Source: DASRDR01 sp035550795 (GTDB taxonomy: Bacteria > Methylomirabilota > Methylomirabilia > Rokubacteriales > DASRDR01). From it: a stretch of 64,000 nucleotides of DNA. Below, one piece after another: positions 17,489 through 24,785 of this stretch (its first letter is position 1; each line of letters starts with the position of its first letter). Below the pieces are notes generated by a model, which worked only from the letters and a program-made list of their open reading frames with translations, searched no databases and was not told where the DNA came from. A program made the translations under genes and the position numbers. The stretch spans positions 62,001 through 126,000 of the forward strand of contig DASZOL010000008.1 in NCBI GenBank assembly GCA_035550795.1, in the 5' to 3' direction.

Positions 17489-18481
17489 ATGATCGACGGC
17501 TGTTCGGGCGGCGACGACGCTCTCTTCGACGTCCAGAAGGTCGCGGACGGCGTCCATGTGGCCGTGGCCGCGCGAGCGTACAAGGTCAACTGCAACACCG
17601 CCCTCATCGAGACGGACGACGGCGTCCTGGTGGTCGATTCCCATTCCAAGCCCTCGGCAGCGCGCGCCGTGATCGAGGCCCTGCGAGGGGTCACCCGGAA
17701 GCCCGTCCGGTACGTCGTGAACACGCACTTCCACTGGGACCACTGGCAGGGGAACGAGGCCTACCCCTCCGCGTACGGCCACGTCGAGGTGATCACGAAC
17801 GACGTCACCCGCGAGGCCATGGTCCGGAAGAGCCTGAAGCGCGTCCAGGACCACCTGCGCCAGATGCCCGACGAGATCGAGGGACTGCGGGCCCAGCTGG
17901 CCCGCGCGACGAGCGCCGACCAGCGCGCCGAGCTCGCGTCGAACCTCCGCGAGGCGGAGCAGTACCTCTCGGAGATTCAGGGCCTGCGCCCCGCCCTTCC
18001 CTCCATGGCGTTCGAGCGAGCCATGCGCATTTTCCAGCGCGACCGGGAGATTCACCTCCTGTACCTCGGGCGCGCCCACACCGAGGGCGACGTCTTCGTC
18101 TATCTGCCGAAGGAAAAGGTGGTGGTGACCGGGGACGCCGTCATCGGCTGGACCCCCTTCATGGGCGACGGGTACCCTCAGGACTGGCCGGAGACGCTGC
18201 GCCGGCTCGAGCAGCTGGACTTCGACCGCATGATCCTGGGCCACGGCCAGGTGGCGGGGCGCGACTGGCTGCGCACGTTCCGGGGTTATGTCGAGGACCT
18301 CGTGGAGGGGGTGCGGCGCGAGGTCTGGGCCGGCACCAGCCTCGAGGAGACCAAGCAGCGCGTGCGCGACGCGCTCGCTCCGAAGTACGAGGCCGCGCTC
18401 ACGCGCGAGGGCGGCACCTACCGGCCGTGGCGGACGCTCGTCCTCGCCAACATCGAGCGCGCCTACCAGATGGTGAGCTGA
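17489..18481 (+). CDS. MBL-fold metallo-hydrolase
   Basis: Metallo-beta-lactamase-fold hydrolase, 330 residues from ATG 17489, preceded by a gcggagg ribosome site. The zinc motif HFHWDH (residues 80-85) is complete. Further metal ligands are expected in YLGRAHTEGDV, VVTGDAV and LGHGQV, all present. A helical, charged insertion (about residues 115-165, with the RVQDHLRQMPDEIEGLRAQLARA stretch split over it) sits between the second strand and the GRAHTEGD motif. This resembles the quinoprotein-relay/SoxH-like group of MBL enzymes. No signal peptide is evident. The 3' end overlaps the convergent endonuclease gene by 19 bp. Confidence 0.88.
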   Translation: MIDGCSGGDDALFDVQKVADGVHVAVAARAYKVNCNTALIETDDGVLVVDSHSKPSAARAVIEALRGVTRKPVRYVVNTHFHWDHWQGNEAYPSAYGHVEVITNDVTREAMVRKSLKRVQDHLRQMPDEIEGLRAQLARATSADQRAELASNLREAEQYLSEIQGLRPALPSMAFERAMRIFQRDREIHLLYLGRAHTEGDVFVYLPKEKVVVTGDAVIGWTPFMGDGYPQDWPETLRRLEQLDFDRMILGHGQVAGRDWLRTFRGYVEDLVEGVRREVWAGTSLEETKQRVRDALAPKYEAALTREGGTYRPWRTLVLANIERAYQMVS

Positions 18482-19431
18482 TCGGGGCCCGACGCGTCTT
18501 CGTCGGACCCCTGCGTCTCCTCCGGAACGGGCAGCGGCTTCCCGGACTTCCGCTCGCGGCACCTCACGTGCAGCGTGACGGGCGTCCGCCTGAGGACCGC
18601 CTCGATCAGCTCGCGGCAGAACGTGGCGGGGTGCAGCTCGGCGGGCACCTCGTCCAGGCGGACCGACACCGCCGCCGACGCCTCGCCATGCGCCCCCACC
18701 TGCGCCTCGTCGCCCGGGTCGACGTCCGTCTGCCACGACCCGAACTCCGTGTCATCCCACCCGGCCACCACGAGTCCGGCGGTGTCGAAGAGCTCGGGAT
18801 GCCGGAGCCGCGTCAGCATGTCGGTCACGAACTGGAACGCACCGGTCTCCTCGAAGATCGTGGACCGCGCCACGAACAGGATCCCGATTGACGCGAGCGG
18901 GTAACGGCCCCTCAGATTCTTCGCGTCGCCGACGAACTCCTCGAAGCGGTTCCGCAGGTTGTTCCAGTAGCTCGACAGCATCGACTTCGTCGACACGATC
19001 AGCTCGGCGCCGCGATCCCAGTCGGCGATGACCACGTCCACCTGCTTCGCGTAGTACTGGCCGAGCAACTTGGCCTGGGACCAGCCCCTGACCGCGCGGC
19101 GCAGCGCGGGGCTGCCGCCCTGGCGGGCGATCGCCTCGGCCTCGGCGAGCGACTGCGGCAGCACACGCGGCTGCACGCGCCGGGGCCAGACCTCGTGCTC
19201 GCCGAACCCCGCGCACCGGAGCTCCTGCGCCGTCCAGGCGTCGGTCGCCCGGGCCAGGCGCCCCGTCTGCTGCCCCGCCCCCTGGCGCACCGGAATGCTC
19301 AGCAGGCGCTCGAGGAGCGCGAAGTCCGGCTCGTACGTGCTCGCGTCGCGCCAGGGATTGCGCGGGTGCGCGGCGTCCAGCAGGCTGTCGATCAGCCGCT
19401 CGAACGCGTCGGCGCTGCGAAGGCTAGACAT
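18463..19431 (-). CDS. probable type II restriction endonuclease
   Basis: Protein of 322 residues (ATG 19429-19431) encoded immediately downstream of a DNA methyltransferase on the same strand, 78 bp apart. The central block KQVDVVIADWDRGAELIVSTKSM has the hydrophobic-strand/acid/strand/Lys layout of a PD-(D/E)xK nuclease core, with Asp in VIADWD and Lys in STKS; the usual acidic residue before the Lys is replaced by Ser. It is followed by NNLRNRFEEFVGDAKNLRGRYPLASIGILFVARS, wording seen in type II restriction enzymes. No helicase or HNH motif is present. Assignment as the endonuclease partner is mainly by context; the recognition site is unknown. Confidence 0.72.
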   Translation of the reverse strand: MSSLRSADAFERLIDSLLDAAHPRNPWRDASTYEPDFALLERLLSIPVRQGAGQQTGRLARATDAWTAQELRCAGFGEHEVWPRRVQPRVLPQSLAEAEAIARQGGSPALRRAVRGWSQAKLLGQYYAKQVDVVIADWDRGAELIVSTKSMLSSYWNNLRNRFEEFVGDAKNLRGRYPLASIGILFVARSTIFEETGAFQFVTDMLTRLRHPELFDTAGLVVAGWDDTEFGSWQTDVDPGDEAQVGAHGEASAAVSVRLDEVPAELHPATFCRELIEAVLRRTPVTLHVRCRERKSGKPLPVPEETQGSDEDASGPDQLTIW

Positions 19432-19509
19432 TGGTGCGGTGCGGTGTCTATCGGGCGGACGCGAGCGGCGGTCGAGGGCCTCGCCCGGCACCCTCGCGCG
19501 CTCCGCGAT

Positions 19510-20541
19510 TCACCTCAGGTGGGGGGCGGCGTCCGCCCGCAGCCTCTCCGCGGCGATGGTCTCCCGGAGGCGCTCCATGGCCATCCGCTGGTACGCGGGC
19601 TCGACCTCGATGCCGACGCTGTTCCGCCCGGACCGCGCCGCCCCCACGCTCGTCGTCCCGGTGCCCGAGAAGGGGTCCAGGACCACGTCGCCGACGAAGC
19701 TGAACATCCGGATCAGGCGCTCCGCCAGCTCGGCCGGATAGGGCGCCGGATGGGCGCGCGTCGAGGCCCCCGGTATGCTCAGGATCTGGTTGAACCAGGC
19801 CCGGTGCTCGCGCTCGCCGATGACGCTCAGGACCCGCATGGCTTCCGTCGGCCGTCGATAGCCGCCGGGCTTCCGCATCATGAGAACGAACTCGATGTCG
19901 TTCTTGATGACGGCATTCGGCTCGTACGGCTTCCCGAGGAACGCGGTGCCGTTGTCTACCTCGAACGCGGCGTTGGCGATCTTGTGCCACACGATCGTCG
20001 CCAGGTTGTTGAACCCCAGCTGATGACAGCCGTGGGCGATCGACGCATGGAGCGGGATCACCTGGTGCTCGCCGTATGCCTTGCGCGAGCGGCACACGTC
20101 CCCCACCACGACGATGAGGCGCCCCCCCGGCACGAGGGCGCGCCGGCACTCGTACCACACCCGGTCCAGCTCCTTGATGAACACGTCGTAGTCGTGAAGC
20201 ATCCCGAGCTGCCCCTCGCCCTCGGGGTACCTCTTCAGGTCGAAGTAGGGCGGCGAGGTGACCACGAGGTGGACGGACTGGTCCGGAATGCGGCCCATGG
20301 TCCGCGAGTCTCCGACCACGAGCCGGTGGCCCGTCGGGATCTCCCGGACCGCGCGCGTCACGGCGCGCAGCGCGCTCGCGTCCTTGGCGAGGCGCGGGAT
20401 CTCGGTCTGGGCGAGCGGGTGCAGGCGGACCCGAGGCAGGTAGCGCTTCACGAGGTCCTCGAGGCCGGGGGCCTCCCCGAGCAGCGCGCCCTCGCCGTGA
20501 GACGCCGGTGCCCGCCCGCCACCCTCTCGCCGGTTTCGCAT
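19510..20541 (-). CDS. beta-class DNA methyltransferase, probably cytosine-N4
   Basis: Modification enzyme of the restriction-modification pair, 343 residues from ATG 20539-20541. Catalytic motif IV is TSPPY (residues 95-99), the SPP(Y/F) form usual for N4-cytosine enzymes rather than DPPY of N6-adenine ones. The SAM-binding motif I, DPFSGTGTT, comes late in the protein, near residues 290-298. The order IV then I defines the beta class. The middle part (KNDIEFVLMMRKPGGYRRP) should hold the target-recognition region. It is transcribed first, before the endonuclease, as expected for safe establishment of such cassettes. The start codon is only about 8 nt from its -10 element. Confidence 0.9.
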   Translation of the reverse strand: MRNRREGGGRAPASHGEGALLGEAPGLEDLVKRYLPRVRLHPLAQTEIPRLAKDASALRAVTRAVREIPTGHRLVVGDSRTMGRIPDQSVHLVVTSPPYFDLKRYPEGEGQLGMLHDYDVFIKELDRVWYECRRALVPGGRLIVVVGDVCRSRKAYGEHQVIPLHASIAHGCHQLGFNNLATIVWHKIANAAFEVDNGTAFLGKPYEPNAVIKNDIEFVLMMRKPGGYRRPTEAMRVLSVIGEREHRAWFNQILSIPGASTRAHPAPYPAELAERLIRMFSFVGDVVLDPFSGTGTTSVGAARSGRNSVGIEVEPAYQRMAMERLRETIAAERLRADAAPHLR

Positions 20542-20549
20542 GCGGCTTT

Positions 20550-20579
20550 ACGCTAGCGTCACCTGAACGTACTTGTCAA
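20550..20579 (-). promoter_or_regulatory. promoter of the methyltransferase-endonuclease unit
   Basis: Read on the minus strand: a perfect -35 TTGACA at 20574-20579, an 18-bp spacer and a -10-like TAGCGT at 20550-20555. The methyltransferase ATG is at 20541, so the transcript would be nearly leaderless. The -35 is embedded in the perfect palindrome ACTTGTCAAGT (20571-20581). Confidence 0.6.
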
Positions 20580-20580
20580 G

Positions 20581-20634
20581 TGTTGAGGCCCCAACATCTT
20601 GGGCGCTCGTCGCGATGGGCTCCCAGATGTTGCC
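20581..20634. repeat. inverted repeats upstream of the methyltransferase promoter
   Basis: CAACATCTTGGG at about 20592-20603 and CCCAGATGTTG at about 20622-20632 form an 11-bp inverted repeat with one bulged base. TGTTG at 20581 adds a second, overlapping TGTTG/CAACA pair. No T-run follows, so a terminator is unlikely; an operator controlling the modification-restriction promoter is possible. Confidence 0.45.
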
Positions 20635-20645
20635 TCGCCGGTCGC

Positions 20646-20859
20646 TCAGCCCGCGCGCTGGACCGCCGCGACGGCGAACTGGAACACGAGGCTCCCCGCG
20701 AGGATGCTCGACTGCGCCCGCGTGTCCGTCCGGGGGTTGAGCAATCCACGCGAGGTGCCGCCGCACCTCGTCCGGCGCGTGGCGCGCGCCCGGCCAGCCG
20801 AGAGTCGCCGCGCCGTCGTACGGCGCGCCCACGAGGGCCACGACGATGTCGGAGGTCAT
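20646..20859 (-). pseudogene. remnant of an arginase/agmatinase-family (ureohydrolase) gene with internal deletion
   Basis: From ATG 20857-20859 the frame encodes VALVGAPYDGAATLGWPGARHAPDEVRRHL, a typical ureohydrolase N-terminus. Within about 36 codons homology stops. In another frame of the same strand the sequence then encodes LNPRTDTRAQSSILAGSLVF and a few more residues before a stop at 20646-20648; this resembles the C-terminus of the same family. The manganese-binding core (roughly 200 or more residues with the usual DAHxD motifs) is missing. The simplest reading is an internal deletion with junction near 20745-20755 leaving the two ends out of frame. The remnant lies directly beside the restriction-modification cassette. 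Confidence 0.6.
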
Positions 20860-20875
20860 TCCCGTTCCCGGTCCC

Positions 20876-21730
20876 TCACCACGAGACGCAGGCGATCGCC
20901 GCCAGCGTCGCGACCGCGCCGGCCGTCTGTCGCCGCGTGAGCCGCTCGCCCAGCAGGAGACACGCCAGGATCACCGTGGACGCCGGGTAGAGGGAGGCCA
21001 GGACTGCCGCGACGTCCAGCCGGCCGGCCCGCGCGGCAAGCACGAAGAACGCGTTCCCTCCCGTGTCGAGGAGCCCGGTCAGGCCCATGAGGCCAATGGC
21101 CGAGCGCCCCGGAAGCCTGAGCGTCCCCGTCACGCCGCCGAGCGTCCCGAGCACGCCCATCGAGGTCGCCCGCGCGGCGGCGAGAGGCCACAGCACGGCC
21201 GAGCCGCCGGCCCGATGGATGAACACCAGGAACAGCCCGAAGCTCACTCCCGCCAGCATCGGCAGCGCGAGCTCGCGCGGACCGGCCCGGCCGTCGGCGG
21301 CGCCGCCCGCGGTGAGGAGCCACACGCCCGCCAGGGCCAGGGCGAACCCGGCGAGCCGGAGCGCGCCGGGAAAGCCGTGGACGGCCGCCCCCGCGAGCAC
21401 CGGCAGCACCGCTCCTACGACCCCCGACACGGGCGCCGCGACGCCCATGCGCCGGGAGGCGAGGGCGGAGTAGAGCGCGAACAGCCCGAGGGCTCCGCTG
21501 GCGCCCGCGATCGCAGCCCACCCCAGCTGCCCGGCGCTCGGCGCGCCCTCCCCCGTCATCACCGCGAGGACGACGAGCAACGCGATGCCGACGCCCTGCG
21601 ACGCGACGACCACCGCCGCGGCCGGGGCGCGCCGACTGGCCAGCCCGCCGGTGAAGTCCCCGGCGCCCCAGCTCGCGGCCGACGCGAGCCCCAGCACGAC
21701 CGACCCGAAGGTCGAGGAGTCGCTCGCCAC
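20876..21730 (-). CDS. EamA/DMT-family transporter
   Basis: Inner-membrane drug/metabolite transporter superfamily protein, 284 residues from GTG 21728-21730. It has about ten predicted helices arranged as two EamA repeats. The first repeat begins VVLGLASAASWGAGDFTGGLASRR and the second FGLFLVFIHRAGGSAVLWPLAAARATS. The YPASTVILACLLLGERLTRRQTAGAVATLAAI ending is very typical of the family. The longer frame upstream gives only Ser/Arg-rich residues. It is 13 bp beyond the stop of the ThDP enzyme and probably belongs to its transcript. The substrate cannot be told; amino acids or their derivatives are common for the family. Confidence 0.85.
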   Translation of the reverse strand: MASDSSTFGSVVLGLASAASWGAGDFTGGLASRRAPAAAVVVASQGVGIALLVVLAVMTGEGAPSAGQLGWAAIAGASGALGLFALYSALASRRMGVAAPVSGVVGAVLPVLAGAAVHGFPGALRLAGFALALAGVWLLTAGGAADGRAGPRELALPMLAGVSFGLFLVFIHRAGGSAVLWPLAAARATSMGVLGTLGGVTGTLRLPGRSAIGLMGLTGLLDTGGNAFFVLAARAGRLDVAAVLASLYPASTVILACLLLGERLTRRQTAGAVATLAAIACVSW

Positions 21731-21743
21731 GAGGGTGCGTGGC

Positions 21744-23378
21744 CTAGTGGATCGAGAAGTCCTCGGCCTTCTCCGTGATGAACTCGAGGAGCGCCGGGAC
21801 GCCATCCTCCGTCTTCTTTACCGCGCGCTGGATGGCCGGAACGATCTCGGCGGGCTCGGTCACGCGCTCGCCGTATCCCCCGAACGCCTTCGCCATGTCG
21901 GCGTAGTGTCCCGAGATGTCGGTGCTCCGGTACTTCTCGGTCGCCGCCTTCATGATCTTGAGCTCGATCGCCATCGAGAAGTTGTTCAGCAGGACGGAGA
22001 GGACGGGAATCCGCTCGCGCACCGCGGTCTCGAAGTCCATCCCGGTGAAGCCGATGGCCGCGTCACCCCAGACGTTGACGCATAGCCGCTCCGGATGGGC
22101 AAGCTTCGCGCCCATCGCCAGCCCGAGGCCGTAGCCGAGCTGGGTCGTCTTTCCCCAGCCGATGTAGGAGAGCGGCGTCGTGCTCTCCCAGAAGGGCGAG
22201 AGCTGGTCACGCGGGCTGCCCGCGTCGTGCGTGATGATGGTGCGGGACGCGTCCACCGTGTGGAGCAGGTCCCAGATCACGCGGTACGGGGAGAGGGGCT
22301 TCGTCGCCTGCGTGAGGCGCGGCTTCCACTGGGCGAGCCACGCGGACTTCACCTCGCGGATCCGGTCGGCGACGCCGCTTGCCCGGCCGCGCGCCTTGCC
22401 GTGGAGGCGGTCCTTGATCTCGACGAGCAACGCCTCGACGACGAGGCCTGCGTCACCGATCAGCGCGTGATCCGCCCGCACGTCCTTCGAGAGGTCCGCG
22501 GGATCGAGCGTCGAGTGGACGATCCGCTTCCCCTTGGGCATCTTCACGCCGTAGTTCGTCGTGGAGAAGCTGCAGCCGATGCCGAAGATCACGTCGGCCT
22601 CGTCCAGGAACTGGCGCACGGCCTTCGGCACCGAGCGCCCGCCCGAGCCGAGCGACAGCGCGTGGTTCTCGGGGAACGCGCTCTTCCCCTCGAGGCTGGT
22701 CGTGACCGGGCACTCGAGCAGCTCGGCGAGCGCCCGCAGCCCCTCCCACGCCTTGGCGTAGTGGACGCCCTGGCCCGCGTAGATCACGGGGCGCTCGGCC
22801 GCCACGAGCACGCGCGCCACCTCGCTGACCGCCACCGGGTCAGGCGCCACGCGCGTCCGGAGCGCCGGCACGTAGTCGAGCGGCTCCGGCACCTCCTCGG
22901 TCATGAGGTCGACCGGGATCTCAACCAGCACCGGCCGCGGCCGGCCGTTCCGCACCTGGGTGAACGCCCGGCGCATTGCGTCCGGGAGCGCGTCGGCCAT
23001 GATCACCTGCTCCGCCGACTTCGTGACGTGCTGGTAGTTGAGAAAGGCGTTGAAGTTCGGCGGCACGTTGGTCAGCCGCCGCGGATACCCGCCCGGGATC
23101 ACCACGATGGGGACCGAATCCGCGAACGCCTGGGCGACGCCGCCGAAGGAGTTCTCGACGCCCGGGCCGTGCTGCATCGTGAACACGCCGATCCGGTCGC
23201 CGGAAGTAACCCGGCTCACGGCGTCCGCCATGTGCAGTCCTGTCCGCTCCTGGCGGACGATGATCGTCCGGATGTCGGCCTGCGCGGAGGCTTCGATGAC
23301 GGTGTTGACGGGATAGCCGATCAGGAACTGGACTCCCTCGCGCTTGAGAATCTCGGCGACGGCGGCGGCGCCCTTCAT
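21744..23378 (-). CDS. thiamine-diphosphate-dependent enzyme, acetolactate synthase-like
   Basis: Three-domain ThDP enzyme of the acetolactate synthase/oxalyl-CoA decarboxylase superfamily, 544 residues from ATG 23376-23378 behind an aggagg site. The PYR domain holds the catalytic Glu in IIVRQERTGLHMADA. The central domain contains PVIYAGQGVHY. The PP domain carries GDAAIGF...LLNN, the Mg-ThDP signature. It is encoded divergently from ilvE, which suggests a role around branched-chain or 2-oxo acids, but a true IlvB is longer and usually adjoins ilvH, which is absent. Benzoylformate or sulfoacetaldehyde-type activities are alternatives, so I give no symbol. Confidence 0.88.
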   Translation of the reverse strand: MKGAAAVAEILKREGVQFLIGYPVNTVIEASAQADIRTIIVRQERTGLHMADAVSRVTSGDRIGVFTMQHGPGVENSFGGVAQAFADSVPIVVIPGGYPRRLTNVPPNFNAFLNYQHVTKSAEQVIMADALPDAMRRAFTQVRNGRPRPVLVEIPVDLMTEEVPEPLDYVPALRTRVAPDPVAVSEVARVLVAAERPVIYAGQGVHYAKAWEGLRALAELLECPVTTSLEGKSAFPENHALSLGSGGRSVPKAVRQFLDEADVIFGIGCSFSTTNYGVKMPKGKRIVHSTLDPADLSKDVRADHALIGDAGLVVEALLVEIKDRLHGKARGRASGVADRIREVKSAWLAQWKPRLTQATKPLSPYRVIWDLLHTVDASRTIITHDAGSPRDQLSPFWESTTPLSYIGWGKTTQLGYGLGLAMGAKLAHPERLCVNVWGDAAIGFTGMDFETAVRERIPVLSVLLNNFSMAIELKIMKAATEKYRSTDISGHYADMAKAFGGYGERVTEPAEIVPAIQRAVKKTEDGVPALLEFITEKAEDFSIH

Positions 23379-23419
23379 GGATGGCCTCCTGGGGGCAGCG
23401 GTGAGATCGTCACGCGCGG

Positions 23420-23428
23420 ATGATAGCA
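23420..23428 (-). promoter_or_regulatory. extended -10 promoter of the ThDP-enzyme gene
   Basis: Read on the minus strand, TGC directly precedes TATCAT: an extended -10 element (TGnTATAAT type). It lies about 42 bp before the ATG. Confidence 0.45.
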
Positions 23429-23550
23429 CGTCGGCTAGGCCGCACCGGCCGGCGGGGCGACCGCGCGCCGTCGGGCGGCGACAGGCAAGGCCAGGCGCGC
23501 CGCTGCGGCCCGCCCGGCGCCGGGACGCAGGGCTCATCGGCGCGCGCTCA

Positions 23551-23559
23551 TGCTACACT
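23551..23559 (+). promoter_or_regulatory. extended -10 promoter of ilvE
   Basis: TGC followed by TACACT, an extended -10 element, about 63 bp before the ilvE ATG. It is divergent from the matching element of the ThDP gene. Confidence 0.5.
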
Positions 23560-23621
23560 TGGCTCCCCGGTGAGCGGGGGCCGCTCAACCCGACGCGCCA
23601 CTTGCGTCAGCGAGGACGACG

Positions 23622-24692
23622 ATGACTCACCCGATCCGCGTCACCCGCGCGACCCAGAAGAAGCCCAGACCCAGGGATCAGGACCTGGGATTCGGCACTG
23701 TCTTCACGGACCACATGTTCGTCGCCGACTTTCGGGAGGAGAAAGGCTGGTACGATCCCCGGATCGAGCCGTACGGCCCGATCTCCCTGGACCCGGCCGC
23801 CGCGGTGCTGCACTACGCGCAGGCGATCTTCGACGGACTGAAGGCGTTCCGCGGAAAGGACGGCCGCGTGCGGCTCTTCCGGCCCCAGAAGCACGTCGCG
23901 CGGATGAACCACTCGGCCCGGCGGCTCTGCATCCCGGAGCTGGACCCGGAACTCGGCCTCCAGTCGCTGGTCGAGCTGGTGCGTCTCGAGCAGGAGTGGG
24001 TGCCGTCGAGCGTCGGCACCGCGCTGTACATCCGGCCCACGATCATCGCCAACGAGCCGTTCCTCGGCGTCCGGCCGGCGAAGCAGTACCTCTACTTCGT
24101 GATCCTGTCGCCGGTCGGAGCGTACTACAAGGAAGGCATGAACCCCGTCAAGATCCGCGTCGAGGACAAGTACGTCCGGGCGGCGGAAGGCGGGACCGGC
24201 GGGGCCAAGACGGGCGGGAACTACGCGTCGAGCCTCCTCGCCGCCGAGGAAGCCCACCGCGCGGGCTTCACCCAGGTGCTCTGGCTGGACGGCTCGCAGC
24301 GGAAGTACGTCGACGAGGTGGGCACCATGAACATCATGATGCGGATCGGCGACGAGGTCCTGACGCCGCCGCTCGCGACCGGCACCATCCTTCCCGGCGT
24401 GACCCGCGACTCGGTGCTCGCACTCCTCCGCGAGTGGGGCGTTCGCGTCACGGAGCGCCCCATCGCCATCGACGAGGTGATCGATGCGGCGCACGGCGGC
24501 ACGCTGCGCGAGGTCTGGGGCACCGGGACGGCCGCCGTCGTCTCGCCGGTCGGCGAGCTCGCCTACAAGGGTGAGCGTCTCGTCATCGGAAGCGGCCGGA
24601 TCGGCGAGCTGACGCAGAAGCTCTACGACGCCATCGTGGACATCCAGTACGCGCGCGTCCCGGACACGCGCGGCTGGACCGTCGCCGTCTGA
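23622..24692 (+). CDS. ilvE: branched-chain amino acid aminotransferase
   Basis: Fold-type IV PLP aminotransferase that interconverts leucine, isoleucine and valine with their 2-oxo acids. The 356-residue length and wording are those of the eukaryote-like type II BCAT group. Blocks: HYAQAIFDGLKAFRG near the N-terminus, RPTIIANEPFLGVRP in the middle, GGAKTGGNYASSL with the PLP Lys at residue 196, and TGTILPGVTRDSVL. The start is ATG 23622. Leucine biosynthesis genes leuCD lie 20 kb away, so branched-chain amino acid genes are scattered in this genome. Confidence 0.94.
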   Translation: MTHPIRVTRATQKKPRPRDQDLGFGTVFTDHMFVADFREEKGWYDPRIEPYGPISLDPAAAVLHYAQAIFDGLKAFRGKDGRVRLFRPQKHVARMNHSARRLCIPELDPELGLQSLVELVRLEQEWVPSSVGTALYIRPTIIANEPFLGVRPAKQYLYFVILSPVGAYYKEGMNPVKIRVEDKYVRAAEGGTGGAKTGGNYASSLLAAEEAHRAGFTQVLWLDGSQRKYVDEVGTMNIMMRIGDEVLTPPLATGTILPGVTRDSVLALLREWGVRVTERPIAIDEVIDAAHGGTLREVWGTGTAAVVSPVGELAYKGERLVIGSGRIGELTQKLYDAIVDIQYARVPDTRGWTVAV

Positions 24693-24785
24693 CCGCCACC
24701 TGCGCCTCGGACGAAGGGCGCGCCGGCCGGGGCCCGTCGCCGGCCTCCGGACCGGTCGGCATCGACAATCGCGCCGAGGTGAGCC

